DNA of 64,000 bases from Sandarakinorhabdus glacialis (GCF_014643455.1 NZ_BMJM01000001.1:112122-176121), one strand, 5' to 3'. Positions 1-9,550 are shown, numbered from the stretch's first letter. Notes: generated by a model not told the origin, from the sequence alone. Program-made: numbers and translations.

Positions 1-873
1 CCCGATGACCGGCTGGCGCTGCTCGGCCGCAACGGCAATGGCAAGACCACCCTGGCGCGCCTGCTTTCGGGCCAGCTGGCGCCGATGGAGGGCACGAAGC
101 ACGCGCCGGGCAAGCTGCGCGTCGGCTATTTCACCCAATACCAGGTCGAGGAACTCGACAGCGACGACACGCCGCTCGAGCATATGAGCCGTCTGATGCG
201 CGGTGCCAATCCTTCGCAGGTGCGCGCCCAGCTTGGCCGGTTCGGCTTTTCAGGCGCCATGGCCGAGCAGAAAGTCGGCAAGATGTCCGGCGGCGAGAAG
301 GCCCGCCTGGCGCTGGCGTTGATCACCCGCGACGCGCCGCACCTGCTCATCCTCGATGAGCCGACGAACCACCTCGATGTCGACACGCGCGAAGCCCTTG
401 TCCAGGCGCTCAACGATTATGATGGCGCCGTCGTCGTCGTCAGCCATGATCGCCACATGATTGAGGCCAGCGCCGACCGACTGGTGCTGGTCGACGCCGG
501 CCGCGCGCTCGAATTTGCGGGCAGCCTCGACGACTACACCGACAGCATTCTTGGCAAGGGTCCGCCAAGCCCTGAAGGCAGCAGGTCGAAAGCCAACAAG
601 AAGGACGACCGCAAGGCCGCCGCTGCAGCCCGCGAAGCTTCCGCCGGGCTGCGCAAGGCGGTCAAGGACGCCGAGGCCGAAACCGCGCGACTGACAGCAC
701 GTATCGCCGAAATCGACCGGGCGTTGACTGATCCAAGATCCGCCAACGCTTCCGACGCGCACCGTCCGGCGAGCGATCTCATGCGTCTGCGCGGTGAAGC
801 CGACCGGGCGCTCGAATCCAGCGAAGCAAGATGGCTTGCTGCCAGCGAGTCGCTCGACGCCGTTTCGGCCTGA
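1..873 (+). CDS. ABC-F family ATP-binding protein, 5' end cut by window
   Basis: Only the C-terminal 290 residues are present; the frame is open from base 1, so the gene starts outside the window. Visible are a Walker A (GRNGNGKTT), the ABC signature (MSGGEKARL), Walker B with the ABC-F hallmark LDEPTNHLD and the switch His (VVSHDRH). These belong to the second nucleotide-binding domain. After about residue 185 a charged Ala/Lys/Glu-rich stretch predicts a coiled-coil C-terminal domain of the Uup/YheS kind. ABC-F proteins are soluble ATPases that act on ribosomes as translation factors and have no membrane domain. Which subfamily (Uup, YheS, EttA) cannot be settled without the N-terminal half. 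The TGA stop directly abuts the stop of parE on the other strand. Confidence 0.93.
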   Translation, partial: PDDRLALLGRNGNGKTTLARLLSGQLAPMEGTKHAPGKLRVGYFTQYQVEELDSDDTPLEHMSRLMRGANPSQVRAQLGRFGFSGAMAEQKVGKMSGGEKARLALALITRDAPHLLILDEPTNHLDVDTREALVQALNDYDGAVVVVSHDRHMIEASADRLVLVDAGRALEFAGSLDDYTDSILGKGPPSPEGSRSKANKKDDRKAAAAAREASAGLRKAVKDAEAETARLTARIAEIDRALTDPRSANASDAHRPASDLMRLRGEADRALESSEARWLAASESLDAVSA

Positions 874-2850
874 TCAGGCGTCGAGGGCTTCGGCGTCGAC
901 CCGTTCGGCGTGCGCCTGGATGAAAGCGAAGCGGTGCTCGGGGTTGCGTCCCATCAGCCGTTCCACCAGGTCGGCGACATCGGCGCGTCCGTCGACATCC
1001 TCGGGCAGCCGCACACGCAGCAACGTCCGTTTCGCCGGGTCCATCGTCGTTTCGCGCAGCTGCTGCGGCGCCATCTCGCCAAGCCCCTTGAACCGCCCGA
1101 TCTCGATCTTCGTCTTTCCGGCGAACACCGTTTTCATCAATTCCGCACGGTGCGCGTCGTCGCGCGCGTAAACCACGGTCCCCCCCGAGGCGAGCCGATA
1201 CAGCGGCGGTTGCGCCACGAACAGATGGCCGTCGCGGACCAGCCCGGGCATTTCCTGGAAGAAGAACGTCATCAACAGCGTCGCGATGTGCGCCCCGTCG
1301 ACATCTGCGTCGGTCATGATGACGATGCGTTCGTAACGCAGCGCCTCGGGCGAATAACTGCCGCGCGTGCCACAGCCCAGCGCCTGGATCAGGTCGGCGA
1401 CCTCGGTATTCGCGCCGATCTTGGCAGCGTTGGCGCTGGCGACGTTCAGGATCTTGCCGCGGATCGGCAGAATGGCCTGGTTCAGCCGATCACGCGCCTG
1501 CTTGGCCGATCCGCCGGCGGAATCGCCCTCGACGATGAATAATTCCGTTCCCGCCGCGTCGCTGCGCGAGCAATCGGTCAATTTGCCCGGCAGACGTAGA
1601 TTGCGCTTCGACGTCGCCGTCTTGCGCTTGACCAGCAGCTCGGCACGGCGCCGCAACCGATCTTCCATGCGCTCGACGACAAAGGCCAGCAACGCCCGGC
1701 CGCGCTCGCCAGAGCCGGTCAGCCAATGATCGAAATGGTCCTTGATGGCATTCTCGACCAGCCGCGCCGCTTCCGGCGACGTCAGGCGGTCCTTGGTCTG
1801 GCTCTGGAATTGCGGGTCGCGGATGAACAGCGACAACATGATCTCGGCGCCGGTGAACACATCCTCGCCCGAGAGCTCGCCGGCTTTCTTGTTGCCGGTC
1901 AGCACCGCATAATTGCGCAATCCGCGCGTCAGCGCCGTGCGCAGGCCGGTCTCATGCGTACCGCCGTCGGGCGTCGGAATCGTGTTGCAGTAAAAGCTCG
2001 CGGCGCCCTCGCCGTAATGCGGCCAGGCACAAGCCCATTCGACGGCGCCCTTGCCCTCCGCGAGGTCGGCACGACCGGCGAACAGGTCGGACGTCACCAT
2101 TTCACGCTCGGCCAGCCGCTCCTTCAGATGGTCGGCGAGACCACCCGGAAACTGGAACGTCGCGGCTTCGGGCGTGTCGCCGTCGAGCAGGGCAGGCGCA
2201 CCCTTCCATCGAATTTCGACGCCGCCGAACAGATAGGCCTTCGATCGTGCCAGTCGATACAGCCGCGAGGCGCGGAACTTGGCGTCGACGCCGAAAATCT
2301 CGGCATCGGGCATGAACCGGATTGTGGTCCCGCGCCGGTTTGGCACAGCGCCCATCTTTTCGAGCGCCGTCACCGGAAAGCCGCGCGAATAGCCCTGGCG
2401 GAATAGTTCCCGGTTCCGGGCCACCTCGACGCTCATGTCGGATGACAAGGCATTGACCACCGAAATGCCGACGCCGTGCAGGCCGCCGCTGGTGGCATAG
2501 GCCTTGCCGCTGAACTTGCCGCCCGAATGCAGCATGGTCATGATGACTTCGAGCGCCGATTTATCGGGAAAGCGCGGGTGCGGGTCGATCGGGATGCCGC
2601 GGCCGTTGTCGGCGATCGACAGCGAACCGTCGGCCTCGAGCGTCACTTCGATTCGGCTGGCATGTCCGGCGACGGCTTCGTCCATCGAATTGTCGAGAAC
2701 CTCGGCGGCGAGGTGATGCAGCGCGCGCTCGTCCGTCCCGCCGATATACATGCCCGGTCGGCGTCGTACCGGTTCCAGGCCCTCAAGGACCTCGATATGG
2801 CTGGCATCATAGTCGCTCGGGGCCGCGGTCGCGGCAAACAGGTCGCTCAT
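874..2850 (-). CDS. parE: DNA topoisomerase IV subunit B
   Basis: The product of 658 residues is the ATPase subunit of topoisomerase IV, which decatenates daughter chromosomes together with ParC. It has the GHKL ATPase signatures (DNSMDEAVAGHA, DNGRGIPI, GGLHGVG) and the TOPRIM motifs VEGDSAGGSAKQ and DADVDGAHI near the C-terminus. The short C-terminal region and the RDRLNQAILPIRGKILNV type insert fit ParE rather than GyrB. The open frame runs on to 2973, but the ATG at 2850 (protein begins MSDLFAATAAP) matches the usual family N-terminus; the extra 41 residues look like untranslated leader. The gene is convergent with the ABC-F gene with no base between the two stops. Confidence 0.95.
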   Translation of the reverse strand: MSDLFAATAAPSDYDASHIEVLEGLEPVRRRPGMYIGGTDERALHHLAAEVLDNSMDEAVAGHASRIEVTLEADGSLSIADNGRGIPIDPHPRFPDKSALEVIMTMLHSGGKFSGKAYATSGGLHGVGISVVNALSSDMSVEVARNRELFRQGYSRGFPVTALEKMGAVPNRRGTTIRFMPDAEIFGVDAKFRASRLYRLARSKAYLFGGVEIRWKGAPALLDGDTPEAATFQFPGGLADHLKERLAEREMVTSDLFAGRADLAEGKGAVEWACAWPHYGEGAASFYCNTIPTPDGGTHETGLRTALTRGLRNYAVLTGNKKAGELSGEDVFTGAEIMLSLFIRDPQFQSQTKDRLTSPEAARLVENAIKDHFDHWLTGSGERGRALLAFVVERMEDRLRRRAELLVKRKTATSKRNLRLPGKLTDCSRSDAAGTELFIVEGDSAGGSAKQARDRLNQAILPIRGKILNVASANAAKIGANTEVADLIQALGCGTRGSYSPEALRYERIVIMTDADVDGAHIATLLMTFFFQEMPGLVRDGHLFVAQPPLYRLASGGTVVYARDDAHRAELMKTVFAGKTKIEIGRFKGLGEMAPQQLRETTMDPAKRTLLRVRLPEDVDGRADVADLVERLMGRNPEHRFAFIQAHAERVDAEALDA

Positions 2851-2942
2851 CCATCGGGTATAGGCGGAGCCGCACGCCGGGAACAGGGGGCGAACGCAGA
2901 CTGCCTCCACCCGCGAAAATAAAATCGCCCTTATGAGATTTT

Positions 2943-2972
2943 CTGCATTGCAAAAGCCTTTGCTGCAGTGCA
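2943..2972. promoter_or_regulatory. Pair of CTGCA(T/G)TGCA boxes, possible operator
   Basis: Two near-identical 10-mers, CTGCATTGCA at 2943-2952 and CTGCAGTGCA at 2963-2972, start exactly 20 bp apart, about two helical turns, so one protein could bind both on the same face. They lie between the divergent parE gene and the small-RNA candidate. TGC/GCA-rich dyads of this type are known for the PHA regulator PhaR in alphaproteobacteria; the assignment to PhaR is inference. Confidence 0.45.
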
Positions 2973-2974
2973 CA

Positions 2975-3047
2975 AAGATGAGGCCAACACGGCGATCCTC
3001 CCCAAGGATTTACTCAGGGGCCGAAGCGAAGGCCTCGGCCCCTTTTT
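2975..3047 (+). ncRNA. Candidate small regulatory RNA ending in a Rho-independent terminator
   Basis: No convincing protein lies here, yet a complete terminator stands alone without a gene before it on this strand. Upstream of it a small hairpin (ATCCT at 2995-2999 with AGGAT at 3005-3009) exposes a CCCCA loop, the arrangement seen in small RNAs that target ribosome binding sites. The 5' end is a guess; a TTATGA at 2931-2936 could be the -10 element, which would put the start near 2943. The two operator-like boxes lie just upstream or at the start of the transcript. Alternative: the leader of a short undetected peptide. Confidence 0.4.
3017..3047 (+). terminator. Rho-independent terminator
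   Basis: Perfect 8-bp stem GGGGCCGA (3017-3024) with TCGGCCCC (3035-3042), a 10-nt loop and a run of five T. It ends the candidate small RNA. Confidence 0.85.
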
Positions 3048-3242
3048 CATGTTATCATAAGGTTATGGGATCAAGCCAATCGGCTGCCATGCCTTCAAAG
3101 CTGAATCGCGCGGTCATGGTGCAGCGCGACATGAGTTACACTCGGATCAAAAAAATCGGCGATCATATCGTTTGCAAAATGAACGACCGTTTTCGCCCAG
3201 AGCGGACATAGCGAAGCACGGTTTAACTGCTATGCTGCCTGT

Positions 3243-3722
3243 ATGAAGCCAATGCTCGGATTCCTGTTATTCGCGTGGACGGTTGGCGGATGCTCATCAG
3301 CGACCTCGCCACCGACACTTGACGAGGTGCGAGCAACGCAGGGCCGCTCCAAAGCTGGTCCAACAGAGAACTGGCGCGTGGCTAATGCGGTATGGTCAAA
3401 GTCAACGCAGGCTATGCGTGATCGCGCCTATCGCTTCTGCCTGACTAGGCGGCCGAGGAACACAGGCTGCTTGGATGAGCAAGACTGGTCCCTGATCTCA
3501 GCCAATCACGCAGAGACTAACGTGTCACGTATTTTGACAAGCCCCGACGACGAGTATCCGTACTTCAAAGCCATCCGTGATCGTCCCGCCTCCTTTTCCG
3601 ATGCGCGTGCTTTCTGCTTTCAAATCTACGACGATGCCGGAGCGGCGGACGCTCGTATACTCGGGCCCTGTCTTTTAAATGCAATCGGCGGAGACTACTT
3701 TGGTATCGTGCCGGTGTCATAG
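3243..3722 (+). CDS. Hypothetical lipoprotein
   Basis: I do not recognise the family. The 159-residue product starts with a short hydrophobic signal (about residues 4-16) ending in a lipobox VGGC, so Cys17 is the likely lipidation site and the protein should sit on a membrane facing the periplasm. The mature part has six further cysteines spread along it (for example in RFCLTRR, NTGCLDEQD, AFCFQIYDD, GPCLLN), so disulfides are possible. No strong Shine-Dalgarno is seen before the ATG. It ends with TAG. The nearest neighbours are transcribed away from or toward it and give no functional hint. Confidence 0.7.
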   Translation: MKPMLGFLLFAWTVGGCSSATSPPTLDEVRATQGRSKAGPTENWRVANAVWSKSTQAMRDRAYRFCLTRRPRNTGCLDEQDWSLISANHAETNVSRILTSPDDEYPYFKAIRDRPASFSDARAFCFQIYDDAGAADARILGPCLLNAIGGDYFGIVPVS

Positions 3723-3785
3723 GCGACGACCGCTTTCCACCAATTCCTGCCTGTCGAGATTTTGTTTGCGAACGACATCATTGCC

Positions 3786-3823
3786 AAAAAAAGACCCGGA
3801 TCATGCCCGGGCCTTCCTTTTCT
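3786..3823. terminator. Bidirectional terminator between lipoprotein gene and glnA
   Basis: A CCCGG/CCGGG stem with a 7-nt loop is flanked by seven A on the left and a T-rich stretch on the right. Read on the minus strand it is a strong glnA terminator (stem, then TCTTTTTTT); on the plus strand it can end the lipoprotein transcript. Confidence 0.8.
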
Positions 3824-3900
3824 GTCTGCGCTTTGATCGAAGTTCCGGACGCCTTGCCTCCGCCGCCGCCGGCTAACCAACAGCGGCGAAAGTCAAAGCC

Positions 3901-5313
3901 TCAGACGCTGTAATACATGTCGAATTCGACCGGTGCCGGGGTCATTTCCCAGCGCATGACATCTTGCATCTTCAACTCGATGTACGAATCGATCTGGTCG
4001 TCGGTGAAAACGCCGCCCTTGGTGAATACCGCGCGCGAGCGGTCGAGAGCGCCGAGAGCCTCACGCAGCGACGCGCAGACGGTCGGCACTTTCTTCAGTT
4101 CGCGTGGCGGCAGGTCATAAAGGTTCTTGTCCATCGGCGGACCGGGGTGGATCCGGTTTTCGATGCCGTCGAGTCCAGCCATCAGCAACGCCGTGTAGCA
4201 GAGATACGGGTTGGCCATGGCATCGGGGAAACGCACTTCGACGCGCTTGGCCTTGGCACCGGTGCCGTAGGGAATGCGGCACGATGCCGACCGGTTGCGC
4301 GCCGAATAGGCCAGCAAGACAGGAGCCTCGAAGCCCGGGACCAGTCGTTTGTAGCTGTTGGTCGACGGGTTGGTGAAAGCGTTGCAGGCCTTGGCGTGCC
4401 GGATGATGCCGCCGATGAAGAACAGCGCCAGTTCCGAAAGCCCGGCATAACCATCGCCGGCAAACAGCGGCGTCTTGCCGTTCCAGATCGACAGATGCGT
4501 GTGCATGCCGCTGCCGTTGTCGTCCTTGATCGGCTTTGGCATGAACGTCGCGGTCTTGCCATAGGCATGGGCAACCTGGTGGACGACGTATTTATAGACC
4601 TGCATGCGGTCGGCGGTCGTCGTCATAGTGCCATAGGTCAGGCCGAGCTCGTGCTGCGCCGCGGCGACTTCATGGTGATGCTTGTCGCACGGCAGGCCCA
4701 TTTCGAGCATGGTCGAAACCATCTCGCCGCGCAGGTCGACGGCCGAATCGACCGGTGCCACGGGGAAATAGCCGCCCTTGACGCGGGGGCGATGGCCCAT
4801 GTTGCCGACGTCGTATTGCTTGCCCGAATTGCCCGGCAGCTCGATGTCGTCGAGGTGGTAGAAGCCTTCGCCATAACCGAGCCCGAAGCGCACGTCGTCG
4901 AAGACGAAGAATTCGGCTTCCGGGCCGATGTAGATGGTGTCGCCGATGCCGGTCGACTTGAGATAGGCTTCACCGCGCTTGGCCGTCGAACGCGGGTCAC
5001 GCCCATAAAGCTGGCCGGTCGAAGGCTCGACGATGTCGCAGATGACGATCAGCATCGGGGTCGCCGAGAACGGATCGACATACACGGCATCGAGGTCGGG
5101 CATGAGGATCATGTCGCTCTCGTTGATGGCCTTCCAGCCATCGATCGACGAACCGTCGAACATGAAGCCCTCGGTCAGCATGTCCTCGTCGACGACGCCG
5201 GAAACCATGGTCAAATGGTGCCATTTGCCCTTTGGATCGGTAAAGCGGAGATCGATCCATTCGATCTCCTTCTCCTTGATCATGTCGAGAATGCCCGACG
5301 CGTTCATGGCCAT
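3901..5313 (-). CDS. glnA: Glutamine synthetase type I
   Basis: This 470-residue enzyme makes glutamine from glutamate, ammonia and ATP and is the main entry point of ammonium in proteobacteria. The N-terminal beta-grasp ([16 protein letters not shown]), the metal/glutamate-binding region ([25 protein letters not shown]) and the adenylylation loop with the target Tyr (NLYDLPP) are all present, so regulation by GlnE adenylylation is expected. The start used gives MAMNASGI; an ATG two codons later is equally possible. It lies 30 bp downstream of glnB and is probably transcribed with it from the sigma-54 promoter at 5712-5727. Confidence 0.98.
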   Translation of the reverse strand: MAMNASGILDMIKEKEIEWIDLRFTDPKGKWHHLTMVSGVVDEDMLTEGFMFDGSSIDGWKAINESDMILMPDLDAVYVDPFSATPMLIVICDIVEPSTGQLYGRDPRSTAKRGEAYLKSTGIGDTIYIGPEAEFFVFDDVRFGLGYGEGFYHLDDIELPGNSGKQYDVGNMGHRPRVKGGYFPVAPVDSAVDLRGEMVSTMLEMGLPCDKHHHEVAAAQHELGLTYGTMTTTADRMQVYKYVVHQVAHAYGKTATFMPKPIKDDNGSGMHTHLSIWNGKTPLFAGDGYAGLSELALFFIGGIIRHAKACNAFTNPSTNSYKRLVPGFEAPVLLAYSARNRSASCRIPYGTGAKAKRVEVRFPDAMANPYLCYTALLMAGLDGIENRIHPGPPMDKNLYDLPPRELKKVPTVCASLREALGALDRSRAVFTKGGVFTDDQIDSYIELKMQDVMRWEMTPAPVEFDMYYSV

Positions 5314-5343
5314 CGTGTCTTAACCCCTTCGCTTGAACTGATG

Positions 5344-5772
<429 letters not shown>

Positions 5773-5860
5773 TCATACTCTGCACTTTTGGACGACATTT
5801 GTGCCAAAACACCTATCACCTGCCCGAAAATGGGGCATTTATGACCGGAAAGCCGCATCG

Positions 5861-6637
5861 TCACACCGTCGTCGCATAGCCGCCATCGACGGTGACCACG
5901 CTGCCGCACAAAAACCCGCTGGCCCGGCTGCCGAGGAACAGCGCGACCCCGCCCATGTCGTCGGCGTTACCCCAACGCTTCATCGGGGTTTCCTGCTGCA
6001 TGGCGGCCGAGAAATCGGCGGGGATGGCCGCTGTCATCTTCGACGGGAAGAACCCCGGCGCGATGGCGTTGACGGCAATGTGGCGCCCGGCAAGGAACTT
6101 GGCCATCATCTTCGTCATGTGGAGGACACCGGCCTTCGACGCCGCATAGCTGTAGGTCTCGAGGTCGGAGACATGCTGGCCATCGATCGAGCCGATGTTG
6201 ATCACCCGGGCATTGTCGTCGGCGCTGCCGGCCGCCTCGAGCAGCTTGACCAGCTTCTGCGTCAGGAAAAAGATCGACTTGACGTTAAGGTCCATGACCT
6301 TGTCCCAGCCGCTTTCGGGGAAATCGTCGAACGGTGCCCCCCAACTGGCACCGGCGTTGTTGAACAGCACATCGACTTTGCTCTCGCGCGCCGCCACGGC
6401 CGCGGCAAAACGCTCGATCTCGTCCATCCTCGACAGATCGGCTGGGATCGAGACGCACTCGCCGATCTTCGACAATTCCGCCGCCAGCCCATCGCAGACC
6501 GCGGCATTGCGCGCCGTGATGATCACCCGCGCGCCATTCTCGACATAGGCGCGCGCGATCATCTCGCCGATGCCGCGACTGCCCCCGGTAATCACCACCA
6601 GCTTGCCGCGCACCGAGAACAAATCGTCGATCTTCAT
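5861..6637 (-). CDS. SDR family NAD(P)-dependent oxidoreductase
   Basis: A classical short-chain dehydrogenase/reductase of 258 residues. The cofactor motif TGGSRGIG is near residue 18, NNAG near 92, and the catalytic Ser plus YAASK stand in the usual places, so it should be active. The C-terminal part (PMKRWGNADDMGGVALFLGSRASGF) is typical of 3-oxoacyl-ACP-reductase/RhlG-like members, but substrate cannot be read from the sequence. It follows the MFS gene by 69 bp on the same strand and may share its transcript, which would suggest uptake and oxidation of the same compound. Confidence 0.9.
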   Translation of the reverse strand: MKIDDLFSVRGKLVVITGGSRGIGEMIARAYVENGARVIITARNAAVCDGLAAELSKIGECVSIPADLSRMDEIERFAAAVAARESKVDVLFNNAGASWGAPFDDFPESGWDKVMDLNVKSIFFLTQKLVKLLEAAGSADDNARVINIGSIDGQHVSDLETYSYAASKAGVLHMTKMMAKFLAGRHIAVNAIAPGFFPSKMTAAIPADFSAAMQQETPMKRWGNADDMGGVALFLGSRASGFLCGSVVTVDGGYATTV

Positions 6638-6706
6638 CTTGCTTCCTTCGTTACAAACCCTCTTCCGCGTCGGGAAAGTCGGGCGGGTGAGGGCGGCGCC
6701 CCAGAA

Positions 6707-8344
6707 CTAGATTGGCTCACCAGCAGCCCGCGCCCGCTCCACCCGCGTCGCCTCTGCCAGCGGCAGCTTGCGATAAAGGAAGTAAAGGCAGGCCAGCGTC
6801 ACCGGCGCCATCAACAGCAACGCCAGGATACCCGTCGCGAGGCTGCCTGTCGCCTTCGATACCATCCCGGTGAAATAAGGCCCCAGGCCCAGCCCGATCA
6901 GCGTCGAGCCGATGAAGTAGGTCGCCGTCGCTGCGCCGCGCATGCGAGGCAGCACCAGGTCCTGCGTCGTCGCCGCGGCAATCCCGACATAGAAACTGCC
7001 GACCGCCAATGGAATGTTCAGCAGCAGGAACCAGCCGAGGCTGTCGGTGGTGAACATGCCGAACAGGAACGGTGCCGGGATGACCGTCGCCAGCGCCGCG
7101 ACGAGGATGCGCCCGCCCGGATTGCGCTTTTTCACCCAGTCCGAAACGATACCGCCGGTAACGACGCCGAGGAACCCGCCGGCCGCGCCCCAGCCGCCCA
7201 GGATCAGCGCCACCATCTCGGTGCTGGCATACCAGGGCAGGGGGCCGCCCGCTGCCTGCAACGGCACGACGAATGTGCGGATGGCATAAGGCGTCGCCCA
7301 GAAACCCACCGAATAACCGACGAACGAGATGGTTCCGAAGCCGACCAGCGCCAGCATGAACGTCGGCGTGCCCCAGATCAGCGCATAGGTCGGGCGGTCA
7401 CGCTCGCGCAGCGATTGCGCCCAGCTGGTCACCGCATAACCGCCGAGGCAGATCGCCGTCCATTGCGGAATATCACCGGTAACGCCGATCATCAGCACCG
7501 CCAGCGCGGCGAATCCGACCGCCACGGCGATGTTGGTGCCGAGCACCCGCGCCCCGAACGGCGCCAGGTGGAACAGCGTCAGCGGCGGGATGACGCTCGA
7601 TATGTCTTCCCACAATTTGCGGCCGATATTTTCGACCTTGGCCGGCTCGGGCAAGCCCTCGGCACGGCCGCGGATCGGCTCTTTCAGGGTCGAAACCCAG
7701 AACGCCAGCACCATGCCGGGAATGCCGACCGCGAGGAACGCCGCCTGCCAGCCGACCAGCCCCATCGGCCCGACGACCGGATACGCCGTGTTCCAGGCCT
7801 TGACGACGACCGCGCCGATGAACAGCGAGATGCCGCCGCCGACGTAAAGCCCCGCCGAATAAACCGCCAGCGCCGTCGCGCGCTTCTCGCGCGGGAACCA
7901 GTCCGACAGCATCGAGAACGCCGACGGGCTCGCCGATGCCTCGCCGATGCCGACCCCGACGCGCGCCGCGCTCAACTGCGCAAAGCTCGTCGACAGCCCC
8001 GACATCGCCGTCATCCCCGACCAGACGAACAGCCCGATGCTGAGCAGCCGCACGCGCACCCAATTGTCCGCCAGCCGCCCCAACGGAATGCCGAACAGCG
8101 CATAGAATACCGCAAAGGCGGTCCCGTACAGAAACCCCAGGTCGGCATCGCTCAGCCCGAGGTCGCGCTTGATGTCCTCGGCCAGGATGGCGAGGATCTG
8201 CCGATCGATGAAATTGATCGCATAGACCAGCACCAGCACGCCGAGCACATATTTGGCGTAAGTGCCGCCGACGGGAGGCATGTCATCGGCCACAGTGGCT
8301 GCGGCGATCCTGTCCGTCCCGTTGCGCCCGTCTATATCGGCCAT
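6707..8344 (-). CDS. MFS transporter, Spinster-like
   Basis: The 545-residue membrane protein has the major facilitator layout with about 12 membrane spans. The first helix carries NFIDRQILAILAEDIKRDLGLSD and is followed by GIPLGRLADNWVR, both typical of the Spinster-like branch often found beside catabolic genes in sphingomonads. A long loop between halves holds KEPIRGRAEG. The stop is TAG. The substrate is unknown; the downstream SDR gene is its only likely partner. Confidence 0.9.
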   Translation of the reverse strand: MADIDGRNGTDRIAAATVADDMPPVGGTYAKYVLGVLVLVYAINFIDRQILAILAEDIKRDLGLSDADLGFLYGTAFAVFYALFGIPLGRLADNWVRVRLLSIGLFVWSGMTAMSGLSTSFAQLSAARVGVGIGEASASPSAFSMLSDWFPREKRATALAVYSAGLYVGGGISLFIGAVVVKAWNTAYPVVGPMGLVGWQAAFLAVGIPGMVLAFWVSTLKEPIRGRAEGLPEPAKVENIGRKLWEDISSVIPPLTLFHLAPFGARVLGTNIAVAVGFAALAVLMIGVTGDIPQWTAICLGGYAVTSWAQSLRERDRPTYALIWGTPTFMLALVGFGTISFVGYSVGFWATPYAIRTFVVPLQAAGGPLPWYASTEMVALILGGWGAAGGFLGVVTGGIVSDWVKKRNPGGRILVAALATVIPAPFLFGMFTTDSLGWFLLLNIPLAVGSFYVGIAAATTQDLVLPRMRGAATATYFIGSTLIGLGLGPYFTGMVSKATGSLATGILALLLMAPVTLACLYFLYRKLPLAEATRVERARAAGEPI

Positions 8345-8437
8345 GCGCCCCCCACACCGGCAGCATTATCGCCGCTCGGGCATGTGGGTAGCAGGGGCAT
8401 CGCCCCGATGAAAGTCACGATAATCGCAGTGCTGAAC

Positions 8438-8647
8438 CTAGCGCCCGGCGACCACCCCGACCGCCGCGTTCGTCGTCGCCGCCGCGGGCCGCGCCGGTGC
8501 CATGCCGGCACTCACCCCCACGACCAGGGTCGCTGCCGCCGCGCCGACCATCACGATCGGTCGGCGATATCGGCGCAGGATACCGCGCACCCACGCTCCC
8601 ATGCGGGACGCCGTGTTCGACAAATTGGCTTCATAATGATTTGTCAT
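8438..8647 (-). CDS. Hypothetical small single-span membrane protein
   Basis: I do not recognise this 69-residue protein. It has a basic stretch (RGILRRYRRP) followed by one hydrophobic segment (IVMVGAAAATLVVGVSAGM) and an Ala-rich tail. The ATG at 8647 is preferred; an upstream in-frame ATG at 8707 would add 20 residues. It is divergent from msrA, and the region between carries DnaA-box-like and CtrA-box-like sites. Confidence 0.55.
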   Translation of the reverse strand: MTNHYEANLSNTASRMGAWVRGILRRYRRPIVMVGAAAATLVVGVSAGMAPARPAAATTNAAVGVVAGR

Positions 8648-8760
8648 GCCGCTCGCCTGCCAGTTCGACCCTGGCCGGGGTTTGGCGGCGGCGTCCGCTG
8701 TAACCATGCCCTGAGCATGATGACGTTAACGGCCAATCCCCCACCCCCCCGAGTCGAAAC

Positions 8761-8769
8761 TGTGGATAA
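8761..8769 (-). promoter_or_regulatory. DnaA box
   Basis: TGTGGATAA on the plus strand is the complement of the perfect DnaA box TTATCCACA. It is a single copy in the 195-bp gap between the small membrane protein and msrA and is followed by AT-rich DNA. Confidence 0.45.
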
Positions 8770-8805
8770 CATCTCGTTTCGCTAATGACCAGCGCCGCAA
8801 TTTCC

Positions 8806-8820
8806 TTAAAACTTCATTAA
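8806..8820. promoter_or_regulatory. CtrA-type box TTAA-N7-TTAA
   Basis: TTAA at 8806-8809 and TTAA at 8817-8820 are separated by exactly seven bases, the full consensus for the alphaproteobacterial cell-cycle regulator CtrA. It lies about 85 bp before msrA. In AT-rich DNA a chance match is possible. Confidence 0.45.
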
Positions 8821-8902
8821 TAATAGTAACACGGGTCGTATTTTTGCTCTTACAACAGCCGCACCCGCTTCCTATCTTAAACGTTCACAATCCAGCGAGG
8901 AC

Positions 8903-9445
8903 ATGATGGCAACCGAGATCGCAACAATCGCCGGCGGCTGCTTCTGGTGCACCGAGGCCGTTTTCAATGAACTTCGCGGCGTCGACAGTGTCGTGTCGGG
9001 TTACATCGGCGGCCACATGGCCAACCCTGACTATAAATCCGTCTGCGGCGGCGATACCGGCCACGCGGAAGCCATCCGCATCGCCTTCGACCCGCAAGTC
9101 GTTGATTACGCCGACCTGCTCGATATCTTCTTCCATACCCACGATCCGACGACGCTTAATCGCCAGGGCGCCGACACCGGCACCCAGTACCGCTCGGCGA
9201 TCTATCCCAACTCTCCCGAGCAGCGCGCTGCGGCCGAAGCCGCCATCGCCCGCAACCAGGATGTCTGGGACAGTCCGATCGTCACCAGCATCGAGCCCGA
9301 CAGCGTCTGGTACCCCGCCGAGGCCTATCACCAGCGCTATTTCGAGCGCAACGGCACCGCCAACGGCTATTGCGCCGCCGTCGTCGCTCCCAAGCTCGCG
9401 AAGTTCCGCAAAGGCTATGCCGCCAGACTGAAAACCGCCGCCTAG
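8903..9445 (+). CDS. msrA: Peptide-methionine (S)-S-oxide reductase
   Basis: MsrA reduces the S-form of methionine sulfoxide in proteins. The catalytic GCFWC stands near residue 13, followed by VVSGYIGGHMANPDYKSVCGGDTGHAEA and the C-terminal HQRYFERN region, all family hallmarks. Two ATGs (8903 and 8906) lie side by side; with a GCGAGG at 8895-8900 the second has the better spacing. The stop is TAG. The partner enzyme msrB is encoded 1.9 kb downstream on the same strand, separated by DUF3089 and ruvX genes. Confidence 0.96.
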   Translation: MMATEIATIAGGCFWCTEAVFNELRGVDSVVSGYIGGHMANPDYKSVCGGDTGHAEAIRIAFDPQVVDYADLLDIFFHTHDPTTLNRQGADTGTQYRSAIYPNSPEQRAAAEAAIARNQDVWDSPIVTSIEPDSVWYPAEAYHQRYFERNGTANGYCAAVVAPKLAKFRKGYAARLKTAA

Positions 9446-9453
9446 CCTGCTAA

Positions 9454-9488
9454 CCCGTCCCTCGGCGAGAGGGAAGGTGAGGGCGCTC
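9454..9488. repeat. Dispersed palindromic repeat (CCCTC...GAGGG family)
   Basis: CCCTC-GGCGA-GAGGG hairpin followed by GAAGGTGAGGG. The same element recurs at 11702-11730 and in relatives listed elsewhere in this window; it directly follows the msrA stop. Confidence 0.7.
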
Positions 9489-9550
9489 CCAGGCAAACGC
9501 TCTCACCCCACCCCCTCCCATTCCCCATCGACCCCTGCTACACGCCCCTC

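Noticed and set aside
2850..3047. SRP RNA, 6S RNA or tmRNA in the parE upstream region
   Set aside because: None of the conserved motifs of these RNAs are present; only a short candidate sRNA is supported.
2933..3211. 92-codon open frame after parE
   Set aside because: Spans the operator boxes and the terminator at 3017-3047 and shows no protein-like pattern.
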